Source: Macrotrachela quadricornifera
Lineage: Eukaryota; Rotifera; Eurotatoria; Philodinida; Philodinidae
Reading direction: 5' to 3'
Length of the DNA: 64,000 nucleotides
NCBI GenBank assembly: GCA_022393335.1
Contig: JAJEKB010020163.1
Span: forward strand, 257,371 to 321,370
The translations under genes were made by a program, and so were the position numbers. Shown in pieces: positions 10,487 through 21,623 of the stretch; position 1 is the stretch's first letter, and each line of letters begins with the position of its first letter. The notes beneath the pieces were generated by a model. That model worked only from the letters and a program-made list of their open reading frames with translations. It had not been told where the DNA came from and made no database searches.

Positions 10487-11726
10487 ATTATTTATTTTTA
10501 TTAAGGTTTACGCAAAGATGAATATTTTGCCTAACTTTGTCATAGACTAATAATATAAAAAATTACGACGACGAAAAGAGAAAAAAAAGAATGTGACTAT
10601 TAGTATAGTAAACAAACAGGTGTATTAATAATTGGTGGAATTTTTAACGAAACAAACCACTGAAGTAATCGAAAATTTACATAAGATGGCACTCTTATAT
10701 TGCATTGAATGTAAATATGTTTATAAATGTGATGTTAGTGAAGAAGTTGTAGTATTAATTGATGAAATAGCTGTGATCAATCGCACTACATTTCTCTCAG
10801 AACCAGTGTTTCTAAAATTAAGAAACTGAAGCAGAAGTAAAGTGTCTGGCTGATTTGTTATGCCATCATTTAAGAATTACTCGTTCGTCTCTTTTTCACT
10901 GTTATAGTGGTAGGTAGATCAAAAATAGGAATTTCTTAGCAGCTCTATTGAATTTATAATGCCGTATAATCATACCATGTATACTTGCAGCAGAATCTCA
11001 TTGTAATAATATGTTTGATAGAAAGTGTTATTACTCTTGATTATGACAATGATGATATGTATGGAAAATATCGTAAATAGTTTATCTCTAGTTATTATTA
11101 AATATCATTTATATTACCTGATAGTGCCTAAAAATTCGACTATGAGCACAAACCCTTTATATTACACTTTGTACTCATTGAGTGATACAAAACGATAAAT
11201 ATCAGATTCGAAACGGAAATTTACACTTATGGAATTTCTCATGTAACCGAATATGCTCCTCTAACTTCTTATAATATCGCCACTTATGGAGAATATAGAC
11301 CCATTCACAACAGATTTTTCTTCCGTCTGCTCTCCGGATACACAACTTCATCTCCTTTTTTCCTTTGACGTCACACTGCGAGAATATTTGCAATGTCACG
11401 TTTTTGCTTTCAGTCTTTTTGCTTGTTCTTCTCTATAATTGTTGATTCAAGGGTAAAGTTTTCTAATAGTGAATCATATGACGGGAGTGATTTTTTTCAC
11501 AAAATAATAACTTTTTTCAGCTGTTTATCAATTGAATAATGTCATTCGATAGATTTTGCCACATCACACGTTATCGAGCCGTGTATTAGTGACCACAAAA
11601 ACAAATGTTTCATTTGTCTACAGAAACAACACTGAATAGAGAGATTAATATCCATATCTTTTCTTTGGAATATATCTTTCGATTAGAAAAATACATTTCG
11701 TAAATATTTCGCCTTCTAAGTAGATA
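10487..11726. other. Intergenic stretch
   Basis: AT-rich. A 65-codon frame at 10632-10829 (TTG start) has balanced amino-acid composition including Cys pairs and could be a worn gene fragment, but I recognise nothing in it. A 65-codon minus frame at 11202-11399 is likewise unsupported. Confidence 0.4.
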
Positions 11727-12619
11727 TTAGAAGAAATTCTTTTTGAAATGTTTTCGACGCGAATGTGTAGAGACCAATGCAGGCAATGATCTGAAAAAGT
11801 AAGAGAGAAAAAGAATGGAACATATCACACCATAAATGTAAATAAGGAGTAAGGCAAAATTATTAATAAATACATCAATAGAAAGTTGATCTGAATTTTT
11901 TACCGTTGAATTGGTGATAACTATATAAAGAAGAATATAAATGCCTAATGCATTGAAAAATACATAGAAGATGACTTGTAGAAGGGATAATTTAATCAGT
12001 TGCATTCATTTCGACGTCGACGGATATTCTGTGGTAAATTTGATTGTATTGCTGCTGAGAGTATTCAATGTTGTGAAGCGATTCGAATACGATACTGATG
12101 AAAAATGTTACATAAAGTCAATAGACTAAACATCGTCATCATCACAAATGGTACGATTGATGAAATAGTGAATTATATCACATAAAATAATGCATAATCA
12201 GTATTACCTAAATGTGTACAGCCACGTCCAGGCACTGTTTGAAAACCAATCAAAATACACTGCTACCGAACATCAACCAACGTACGGCGACTATGGAACT
12301 GAATTTTCTGATCCGTGCACTACTTGTCGATACAATCCATCAATCGATGGATATTAAACATAAGAATTGACGCATGAGACCACGACTAAAGATAAAAATA
12401 TAACTTCGAATTTTATAAAGTATCGCCACAGTTAGACCAGAATCATGGCTACACATGGCAGTGATGATTTTCGTTAAAGTCAGACTATCAAAAAGAATAA
12501 TTTGCACAAAAGATATATCAATAAAATACTGTGAATATGTATTACCACGTAAAGTGCGACGTGAAAAGACCATTTATATTAAATAGATTTCCTGCTATTC
12601 CAATAATATACGTCGTTGA
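11727..12619 (-). pseudogene. Rhodopsin-type GPCR pseudogene
   Basis: Read on the minus strand, pieces of one seven-helix receptor appear in order. A first-helix motif with GNLFN is near 12600. A block with LRGNTYSQYF and the second and third helices runs to 12343, ending in LCLISID where the DRY/DRW motif belongs. Later come an intracellular loop rich in Arg and a sixth and seventh helix (11730-12000). The breaks are visible: a one-base frameshift between the first helix and the LRGNT block near 12574, TGA at 12340-12342 exactly after the D of the DRW motif (CGA to TGA would explain it), TGA at 12250-12252, and further stops. The layout resembles the intact receptor at 43989-45029. Confidence 0.8.
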
Positions 12620-13020
12620 CTACAATGAAGAACAACTTTTACTGACAAGTCCGACATTTCACTAGCAAGTATTTGTGTCGACATGCTGCTCCGTGAGATA
12701 AGTTTTTAGTTGGAAATGAGAAGAAGCTTTGCATTGGACACTATCTTTCCTTTTTTTCTAATGTAAAAACAAGAGAGAAGATTCGTGAGGTATTCTGTTG
12801 TTCTATTTTATTAGATTACACGAACTTTTCTCAGATAAGATGGTCATGTCAAAACAAAAACTTTGTTACGTTCAACTAAGTTACAAAACCGAGGAAAAGA
12901 ATCACGACAATAAAAATACGTTTTCTTTTGATGATCACTTCAAGTTTTTTTCGTGAAAGAAAAGAAAACTTTTACATATGTTCTTCTATGGAATAGTCAA
13001 AAGTTTGGCAAAATAGATTA
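12620..13020. other. Intergenic stretch
   Basis: Nothing recognisable between the GPCR pseudogene and the end of the propeller pseudogene. Confidence 0.5.
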
Positions 13021-14107
13021 TTACACTTGATACATTTTCAGAGTTGTGCCCTTGAGTATTAACAGACGAAATGATCCGAACATCATCGCATTAAATACAT
13101 CTTTCCTATACATTTCGCGCCAAAATGCATATTTTGTTTTGAATTCACAGTCGAGTGGAATGTGTAACATAGTCTGATCGCAATCATCACAGAGTACTAG
13201 TCATTTAGCACTTGTAATTATCGTAGCGAGCTTACAATCCGTGGATGGCAACAACTTTATTCGATTCAAAGGGTATCTTGTTGAACTGAACCATATATAA
13301 GACATTTGTAAATTCCATTTCCATTATCAAGTCAATCCTATCTTTGTTACATCGAATGGTGCGTATTTTACGTCTGTCTGATTTGAGGTCAGTGATCGTT
13401 TCAGTGCGACCACGGCTAAGTTCAGGTGGTATGTTGGATTCAATGGGATCTGTCACAGTATATTGTTGAATAAATGTCAAGTTTGGTAGTGAGTAATGTT
13501 AAACGAAGGACGGCGAATTTGGAGCTGATGTAACGATAAATAATGTATCCTTTCAACATGCGCATGAGATAAAATGCCTGTTTTTCTCCTCGCGGTCGGA
13601 GGTTTTCAATACATAGCAACTTCGTCATTTTTAGGCGGAAAAATAGGCATTCGATTTAGTGATTAAAATGAAACTGTCAAGAAGCAGGCACCAATCGTTG
13701 TCTATAACTTCCATTTCAGATGTCATTTTGTTTTTAATCGAATGGACACTTTGTAGATTCTCATCAAATAAGTGTAAACTGTGATTAGAATATATAAGCA
13801 AGAATCGATCATTCGCACTCATAACTAATGCTCTTGGGTTATCAAAAATACCAATTATACTATCAATCCATTTAGTTTTGAATGGATCCTTTGCCAAAGA
13901 TGACATATCGAGCGATCGATGAAGTGGAGATTCTGGTTCTACAAAACGAAAAACCAGTCTATTTAGTTTTTTTGTAACGCCATTCAACTCTTTCCCATCG
14001 CTATACATTTACCTACACAACTCTGTGTGAGTTTGTCATGGTTACTATCGGATGTCGCAGCAAAACTCTTCAGATTCTTGTCAGAAACATCATTGACAGT
14101 AATTGAA
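13021..14107 (-). pseudogene. Beta-propeller-like protein, frameshifted
   Basis: Four overlapping minus-strand frames carry parts of one protein in order. They are 13631-14008 (with FDNPRALVMSANDRFLLIYS and LHLFDEN), 13440-13628 (a short IENLRPRGEK piece), 13232-13480 (FIQQYTVTDPIESN, NVLYMVQFNKIPF) and a tail ending FWREMYRKDVFNAMMF to a TAA at 13021-13023. Repeated strands ending in aromatic residues and D-x-N turns suggest WD/propeller blades. At least two frame changes (near 13631 and 13490) split it. The first part could begin at a splice acceptor near 14107, which would join in frame to the ADP-ribosyltransferase gene upstream through a donor CA|GTAAGT near 14192. Whether this was one fused gene or two neighbours is unresolved. 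Confidence 0.6.
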
Positions 14108-14188
14108 CTAAAAGAACACATATAACTCATACATCTTCATATTTCCCTGTGCACATGTGATAAGTGTCATCATCGACGTATCTTTAAC

Positions 14189-15674
14189 TTACTGTGCTGA
14201 CTTTTCATTAGATTTGTTTTGTTCTTCCATGTGCACCACAAAGAGACGATTTTCAAAATCGAGAGGTTTACTTTTGATGAACAGGTATAGGGTTGTCCGG
14301 AAAGTTCGTGCAACAAGTTTACTGAGGTACAGCACTGTGATTCGAAACAATGAAAGTAATGAATTTTATAACAGATGAAAGCTCGTCAAAAACGGGATTC
14401 GTCAGTACTAAATAGTAAGAGTTACGAGAACTTTTTCAAGTTGAACATAAGAATGCTTTAGTCATTCTATGCTTTTTTAGCATTGAAAAGCAAGGCACTA
14501 ATAATTTAGATATGAAGTTAAGACTTTTCCTTAGATATTTTGACATGGTTTGATAGAACTCGTCGCGCTCTACAAAACTTCATACAATACAAAATGTTTA
14601 AACTTATTTTTTTGAATAAAAAACTCAAGAAATTAACTGTAAAACCTCAAAATCGCTTAAAAACTCAAGTTTTCACATATCTGAAAAATATTTGACATTT
14701 TAATCAAAGGAGTTGTTTCGATTGCTTTTTACGATCATCATCGCTTTAAAATACACTATCTAAACACAGGCTTTTGATGTTGCATCTGACAAATAGACTC
14801 TGAACCAATGGTGATTGTAAAAAGCAATTAAAATAGCTGTTTTGATTGAAATGTCAAATACTTTTCAGATATGTGAAAACTTGAGTTTTTAAAGGACTGA
14901 ATTTTTCCAGTTAGTTCCTCGAGTTTTGTATTCAATAAAAGAAGTTTAAACATTTTGTAATATGTGCAGTTTTGTAAAGCGCGACGCGCTCTATGGAACC
15001 ATGTTAAAATATTCATGTAAAAGTCTTAACTTCACGTCTAAATTATTAGTGCCTTGCTTTTCAATGCTAAAAAGTATAGAATTTCCGAAGCATTCTTATG
15101 TTCGACTTAAGAAAGTTTTTATAACTCTTACTGTTTAGTACTAACAAACCCCGTTTTTGACGAGCTTTCATTTGTTATAAAATTCATTACTTTCACTGCT
15201 TCAAATCATAACGCTGTACCTCGGTAAACTTGTTGCACGAACTTTCCGGACACGGTGATAAGTTTCAGGCAGAAAAATAACTTCTCGTTCGTCTTTCATT
15301 AGATATATCTCTTTCATTGATGGCATTGATAACAAAAACAGTTCCACCCTTTGCTCCTAAATAGAATTCAATAACCTTGGTATCTCTCGAGTATGAATTG
15401 ACACTCCACCAAGTTTCCATCTGATTTTATCAAAACCAGCACCGACATTTCCAGTAACACCTCGCCAGACAGTTTCACGCTGTGATGGTAATTTTTTGAG
15501 GGTAGTGAAAAATAATTTCAGAAAGGAAAACCATGGTTTTACGGCGTCTCGATTCTTAGAACGAAGTGCAGCATTTATCTTGGAAAAGAATGCTATCGGC
15601 ATGGAATAAAGATAGATTGCTGCCGATTCATCACTGAATTGTGACATGGCATCATATTCCGTTACTTTTTTTCA
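14189..15674 (-). pseudogene. Arginine-type ADP-ribosyltransferase (R-S-ExE) pseudogene split by a transposon
   Basis: The first part (15357-15674) has ESAAIYLYSM, LRSKNRDAVKPWF and TVWRGV, the R of the R-S-ExE triad. In the next frame come WWSVNS (the S motif) and a GGTVFVINAIN strand. A further frame change leads to EREVIFLPET (the E-x-E motif). The frame is then cut at 15258 by a 971-bp foldback and resumes at about 14285 with KPLDFENRLFVVHMEE and a stop at 14189-14191. Removing the foldback and one TA leaves the reading frame open across the junction. All triad residues are present, so the ancestor was probably catalytic: transfer of ADP-ribose from NAD+ to arginine. Disabled by two small frameshifts plus the insertion. 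Confidence 0.8.
14288..15258. mobile_element. 971-bp mariner-like foldback inserted in the ART gene
   Basis: TA dinucleotides flank both ends (14286-14287, 15259-15260). From the 8th base inward the arms read TGTCCGGAAAGTTCGTGCAAC on both sides and stay complementary for about 240 bases, through blocks such as GCCTTGCTTTTCA. The end sequence GTCCGGAAAGTTCGTGC is of the kind found at mariner termini. The interior (about 14540-15010) is itself partly inverted and encodes nothing. The ART pseudogene continues on both sides, which fixes the insertion point. Confidence 0.85.
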
Positions 15675-17214
15675 TGAATTCAGAAGGGAAGATTGATAAC
15701 CTCTCGGAGTAAAATACATTGACAGAACTCGATTGTGTTGATTGCTTCAATCTGTAGAAAATTTGTGTGACTTAGAAAACAGAGCGATTTAGAGTTTCAC
15801 TATTAGTAGGGGTTTAGTTATTAGCTATTACTATTATTTCTTCTCGCAGAAGGTAATGGGAAAAGTTGATTACATTTTTGTTCTCTATCCAATCTATTTT
15901 TCGTCCTGCAAGTAAATGGTGTTGATCTTGCTTGATAAAGCACAGAAAAAAACTAATGTTTATTATATACGAAGATTTTTTCCCACAACAAAAATCGAAC
16001 ATGACGATGAGAGTACGCCTTTAAAGAGTGGACGAGGCTGAATGAAAATAAGGATTTTGGATAGATCAGTGACAGTCAATTTGATTTTCGCATTTGAATT
16101 GCTTCTTTGTATTATTTTTATTCAAATACACTTTTTGATCGAATAAAATATTTCTGTCGTGTATTGTAAAGTGTATCGTTATATAAATTACAAACAATAT
16201 CAAACATCTACATATTGGTCATTATTTCTACGAATTCGCTCTCATGATAAGATAAATCGATATCTTTACATTGTTTATGATTTTCAACAATTTCGACCAT
16301 ATATTAAATCGATATATCATCAAACTATAATACAGAATTAAACCATTTATTTCTAAAAACTTTTGGGTGTTAAGAAAACATTTGATTTTCATGGTCGGAA
16401 TGATTCATATATGAATCATTCAGAAGTTTATCTAAAGGAAATCAAGCTTTTCTTGAAAAATAAAATCATTTTTCAACAAGCATCTCTGGAGCATATCACA
16501 TCATCTGGTGCAGTTTTACACAAACAACTACAAATACACTGTTTCCATCTTGATTGAACAGTTTTACATACAGTATATACTGCTCCTGCTTGAATGAGAA
16601 GAATACATGAAGCACAATTTGTCTGATACGTAAACATTGCTATAAACTTCAGAAATTCTTATATGTACTGCTTAGAAATAGTGTCTCTAGACCAGAAGTT
16701 TAAGTAAATCGTTAAAATTGTTCTTCTATTGCTCACAGAACAATAACTCGTATTATTTTCGAATAGTCCTAAAAAAGTTAGATAGAACACATATTTATAA
16801 ACTTGAAGTACAACGGTATTCTAGGTAGTATCAGATAAACATATTTTTTCTTGGCAATGTTACATACTTGGAAGCGGTGGGGATTGAATAAGATACCTTA
16901 GCAACGAAGAATAAAGTCAATTTATTCTAACAAAAAGAAATTATGGAAAATTATCTTTCAGTATATGCGAGATATGTGTGTTTCCTATCATAGTTTCCAA
17001 GAGGCTATGCTAATAAAACTTTTCTATTGGTTATGTTCTCTTTTACTTGTGTTCTGTCTAAGCATTTATTTTTCATCTCGGATTGTTTAATCAATGCACA
17101 ATAGAGGCGTCCTTTTTGTTTTTACGTTCTGTTTCTTGTGTTTATTTAAATAGTAACCGGAAAATTTTGTTATTATATGATTGCGATTTGATTCTATTCG
17201 TAGTTTGTAAAAAA
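15675..17214. other. Stretch between two divergent NAD-related pseudogenes
   Basis: The upstream region of the minus-strand ART pseudogene and of the plus-strand TIR pseudogene. Reading of the ART frame can be followed to about 15674 and then meets a stop near an A-run. Short frames at 15814-16002, 16159-16341 and 16363-16557 have no recognisable domain. Confidence 0.4.
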
Positions 17215-19387
17215 ATGAATGGAAGCAACATGCACGAACGGGTTCTTCATATCAATCAATTCGTTAAAGAGAATAAGTTTGATGTAGTAACTACTATGTT
17301 ATCATCTATCAATGTTGATGAACTTCTAAATTCAAATGGTTCCATACTTATGATAATTCCAATCGAACAAATGGCATGCCAACTTTTAAAAACCACTCGT
17401 TCAAGACGATTCACATCGGTTGAGATTTATTGAACAGATAGGATTATTCAATCAACGTATCGCTATTGTCAACACTAACGATTCCACACGAATTCGTCTC
17501 CAAAGTCAACTCTTATTTAATGAAAAAATTCTACGAATTCTTGTGAATATGGTCAATAAACTTCTCTTGAACGATACGTTCCATGGTCGTAAAGAAGTAC
17601 TCATTGTATGTACACGGCTCGAAGCCATTGCTCATTTCGCCCATCGACATGATAATGTAGCGAATGACGTGCTTCAATCACTTCGTCAATTTACACTCTC
17701 GTGTGTTCTTCGTTTGTACATGTTCTTTTTTTGAGAGGAATTTTCCAGGGCAGTCAACTTTCATTTGAAAATGCTCTGAAAACGGCTCAATCTTATAAAA
17801 TTGTAATTGGTATTAATGAACAAATATTTAATCGTCATTTGAATAGTTTTCGTCATTATCTTTCTCAATTAGAAAATATCGAAGATGATAGTGCATGTCT
17901 GACCGGTGTATGTCTTTTAATAACAAATTGTTACAAATATGAGGCATTTTGTAATGATGATATGCACTTTACTTTATTACTTCATTTACTTAAATCCGAT
18001 TTTATTCGAAAAAACCTTTCACCTACTTGGACAAATCATAGTACTATTCTTGTCGATACTATTATGGTACAATTAAAAAACTCAAGTAATGACTCTACAA
18101 TACGCTTGTGTTTACAATAGCATAATGCTGCAAACGACATATACCCGTATTTAAACGCTGAATATAATCGACTCCGTTTGCAGACATGTACGTTACTAAG
18201 TGTATTGTTAGATGATGCCAAAATAATGCAATTACAGATTTCAAGCGATAAACTAATCGATCTATATTTTGATTCGATTTAACAAGCACATCAATCAACT
18301 AATAAGTGCTACAAACGAGTACCAAATTCATATGCTTTTAAAAGCTTTGTCAGCATTTGCTCATAAAGAAACTATTCAAAGTGGTATTATAGCATCGACT
18401 GACTATTTTAATTACTTAATTTCGATGGTGGACGATTATAATATCATCTATGATATTCTTTGGACATTGTCATTTAACAAAAATTCGCACGAAAAATTTA
18501 ACTCTCATGAAGATTTCCTTGTTCGTCTTCGGTTATTGTTCGGCAGAAAAAGAAGTGTGTAAAACAATATTTGAACGTCTCAGTACTCAAGGATATCGCA
18601 TCTGGTTTGATGAACAGAATATGCAAGGACATTCACTTACAGTCATGGCTTCTGTCATTAAGAATTCACAATGTATAATTATATGTATGAGTGAAAATTA
18701 CGAGAAAAGTAATGCTTGGCATCATGAAGCAGCATTTGCGTATGTTCGTCAGCGTCCTGTTTTACCATTAGTTGTTCAGTCGAAATATAAAGCTAGATCA
18801 TGGCTAGCTTTTATAATTATAGATCGTATATATGTTGACTTCATGAAGCATGAATTTAACAAAGCATTTGATATGCTAGAAAAAGCAATAAAGAAAACAG
18901 ATAAAGCTATCGAACATGCAAATAAACCGTTCGTTACTGATGCGAATAAAAAGAACAGTGAATCAAGAACGAAGAATGATGCAAATGAACATCCTCTTAT
19001 TGAGTCGGTCGGAAAGAAGATCGAGTCCGATAAGCTAGTGTCAACTATGTTGAGAAAAAGTTTATCAAAGAATGGACATCTGATGAGGTGATCAGTTGGT
19101 GTGTAACACATAATCTATTGACATTCTCGCAATTACTCGAAAACTATGATGGCGCCAGTCTTCTTCAACTTCGTGATTTTTCGAAAACTAATGGCGATAA
19201 TGATACTTTCCGTTCACTACAAGATGATTGTCAACAAATTGCTAGTATTGGAAAAAACAAATTAACTCTAACTGAGTACGTTCGATTTCAAAGTGAATTG
19301 GAAAAAAGACTCGAAAAGGATATGGCGCAGAACAAAAAAATAACTACGACCAAAACAGAATCACATAATATTTGTTCGTTATTATGA
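17215..19387 (+). pseudogene. Helical (ARM-like)-TIR-SAM protein, decayed
   Basis: Read in order across frames: an ATG at 17215, an all-helical N-terminal region to about 18480, a TIR domain from about 18520 to 18880, a Lys/Glu-rich linker, and a SAM-like domain from about 19065 (WTSDEVISWC, LLENYDGASLLQLRDF) to a stop at 19387. The TIR has FGYCSAEKEVC, RIWFDEQNM, CIIICMSENY, and a Glu in NAWHHEA at the place of the NADase catalytic glutamate. A 53-bp intron (17701-17753) keeps frame. Breaks: a frameshift near 17400, TAG at 18118-18120, TAA at 18280-18282, and frameshifts near 18320, 18500 and 19055. The domain set recalls SARM1 but in a different order (TIR before SAM). Known TIR relatives cleave NAD+; that this one did is inference. 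Confidence 0.8.
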
Positions 19388-19534
19388 TATAAATAAACTT
19401 CTAACTAAGGATTGCAAAAGAATCAGAAAAAGAATTATTTTCATACCACGTGAAAAACGAAAATGGTTATATGTGTCTATTTTTTCTCAAACCTCCTTCT
19501 TGTTTAATATTTAAAAAGTTCGAATGGAGAAATT

Positions 19535-20291
19535 TTTTTTTTTAGTATCACCTTCAACTACATCACTTTTGCAATCAAGCGAAGAGTTTATATCGATAGC
19601 AAAGCAAGTTTTAGATGGTTGGCCAGATCAACTGAGAGCTCAAATTCGAGTCGAAGCCATTCATAAGATTCGCAATCCATCACTTGAATCTCGATATCAA
19701 CAATTCGTTGATTCTAATCCAAAATACACAAGAGAAGAATGTATTGGATGGCATGGAACTGCAGCGAAATGTATCGATGGCAAATGTATGTCTCCAGTCT
19801 GCAATTTATGCCAAATTGTGCAAAACGGTTTTAAGAAAGATTGTGCACGGAAAAATACTACATCATTCTATTGTTGGGGTGCGGCTACTTATTTCTCAAG
19901 TAAAAGTTTTACCTGCCATACTTATAATGGTGCACCACAAATAAAAAGTGAAACCTTCAGAAGATCTACAGTTATGGCGAAAATTAATCGTGGTCATACT
20001 CTGCATCATGAGATGTTTGACCATGTAGACTATGGGCCTGCTTTAATTCCTGACCTACTAGAAAAATAAAAATATGATACAGTTCGATTCAGTCGGGATT
20101 ATTGTTCTTTTCACAATGAACATCACATTGTTGATTCAGTATGCGATGGACATTGGCATCAAAGGTGTATGAATTGTGCACAAACTAAATTTCTTTCCAG
20201 GCATCCTTCCTTTGATCATTTAACTAATACTTATGAAGAGTCGGTATTATCAGAAATTCTGAAAATTCTTAATGTTACAGTTTATCCATAG
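19535..20291 (+). pseudogene. PARP-type ADP-ribosyltransferase domain with an in-frame stop
   Basis: The frame begins after an acceptor-like poly-T AG at about 19535. It carries GWHGT (His of the H-Y-E PARP triad), a Cys-rich insert with PVCNLCQIVQNGF, and WGAATYFSSKSF, which matches the G-x-G-x-YF PARP strand. The WHGT-(Cys-rich)-LC pattern recalls PARP-like proteins common in fungi. TAA at 20067-20069 interrupts the domain, but the same frame stays open for another 73 codons to a TAG at 20289-20291, with YDTVRFSRDYC and HWHQRC. One substitution would explain the break. It follows the TIR-SAM pseudogene on the same strand by about 150 bp and may have been the last exon of the same gene; no clear donor was found. 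Confidence 0.7.
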
Positions 20292-20320
20292 CATTCCGGC
20301 AGTTTGCTGATTGTGATCAT

Positions 20321-20481
20321 TTAATTTGAATAGAGTTTAATGTATTCAAAAATAATTAAGAAATAAACAAATTCAAACATTTGAGCGCGATTATTTTCCA
20401 TATCCATAACATAAAGATTTTCTTTCGTATCAAATGCTGAATCAACAGGTTTATTTAATTGATTCGTTGTATTTCCAGCAC
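20321..20481 (-). pseudogene. Last exon of an NHL-repeat gene (partial)
   Basis: A splice acceptor (TTTTTTTTCATAG) precedes a 53-codon frame reading GAGNTTNQLNKPVDSAFD, then NLYVMDMENNRAQMFEF, a classic NHL blade (L-N-x-P, D-x-x-x-N-L-Y-V-x-D, N-N-R). It ends with a hydrophobic tail and TAA at 20321-20323. No upstream exons with NHL repeats are visible, so it is either an orphan exon or the remnant of a deleted gene. A complete relative lies at 27727-29085. Confidence 0.55.
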
Positions 20482-20684
20482 CTATGAAAAAAATAAAACA
20501 CTACTAGATATTTTTCTGGAGAAAGATGCATATCCTTATCACTAGCGATTGTATCACGGTTATTTGATGTATCACATCCGTACTGAGATTGGCTCGTGAT
20601 GATTAACGAATTGCATAAATCTGTTGGGTTCTGTCAGGAGTTTTTATTCTGTATTGTCGTGATGCGATAGTGCATCTTCTGATT

Positions 20685-21185
20685 TTATTTATAAAAAAAA
20701 ATGTGTTTAATAACTGCTGCGAAACCTAGACAGATAAAGACAATGCGTATCGGTTTACTAATACGAACAAGAAACGAGCGATATTCAGGTTGTGGATGAA
20801 TTTTTGACTCGATTTGTGCTACCATACATGTCCAATCAGCCAAGAACCAACATAAAGGTACAATAAAATAAATATATAAATAACGAGGTAGAATAAACGA
20901 TGCAATAATGGCACTCCATTTCATACTTAAATGAAATGATGTTTGTACATAAAAAGCAACTAAACGTGAGTGATATTGAAATGGAACTTGAAGACATGGA
21001 AAGATAACACTTAAAATCCATAGAAGAAAACAATTGAAATGTAAAAGAATCACTCGAGGTAATAGCCATGATGTTGTGGGTAAAATTCGTTCGGATGAAA
21101 AATAAACATAATAAGGAGAAAAATAATGATTACTTAGTACAAATAAACAGAATATCAATGCATAGAAGGTAAGAACAAATAACAT
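20685..21185 (-). CDS. Unidentified four-helix membrane protein
   Basis: An uninterrupted 166-codon frame. It begins with a strongly hydrophobic segment (MLFVLTFYALIFCLFVL), followed by three more membrane-spanning stretches at roughly residues 44-65, 90-117 and 142-160. The C-terminus is short and basic. There is no intron and I recognise no family. Composition and intact length in AT-rich DNA favour a real gene. It sits just outside the decayed cluster, on the opposite strand to the PARP remnant. Confidence 0.5.
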   Translation of the reverse strand: MLFVLTFYALIFCLFVLSNHYFSPYYVYFSSERILPTTSWLLPRVILLHFNCFLLWILSVIFPCLQVPFQYHSRLVAFYVQTSFHLSMKWSAIIASFILPRYLYIYFIVPLCWFLADWTCMVAQIESKIHPQPEYRSFLVRISKPIRIVFICLGFAAVIKHIFFYK

Positions 21186-21623
21186 TATTTTTATCTTAGA
21201 AATAGATAAGTTACAAGTAAGCTCGACCTAACAACAACTGCCGTGCGAAGGCCGTGAGTCAAAACATCACTCTATGACAGATAACGTTATTAAACGGCTG
21301 ATAGTAAGAGTGTCTTATGCAGTCGAACAAAAGATGATATGCAAGTATAAGATCACAATAAAGAATTGCAAACTAATATTATAGAATGTATTGCACATTA
21401 TTTATCAATTCTGCGAAAGATGAAAAACTACTATATTGGCCTTTCATTGTGTCAGTGTGGAATTATTCATTCGTTCTTTTTTTATATCATTAGTTTGTAA
21501 GAAATGTTTTTTCAATATATACAAATATGGGTCCTCTATGAAAAACTCATATCCCTTTCAACTGGAATTGTACTTGTCATAGTCATGTCCAAAAAAGATA
21601 TCATCCTAGTCGTTTGAAAGGAC
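21186..21623. other. Intergenic stretch
   Basis: AT-rich; no feature recognised. Confidence 0.5.
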
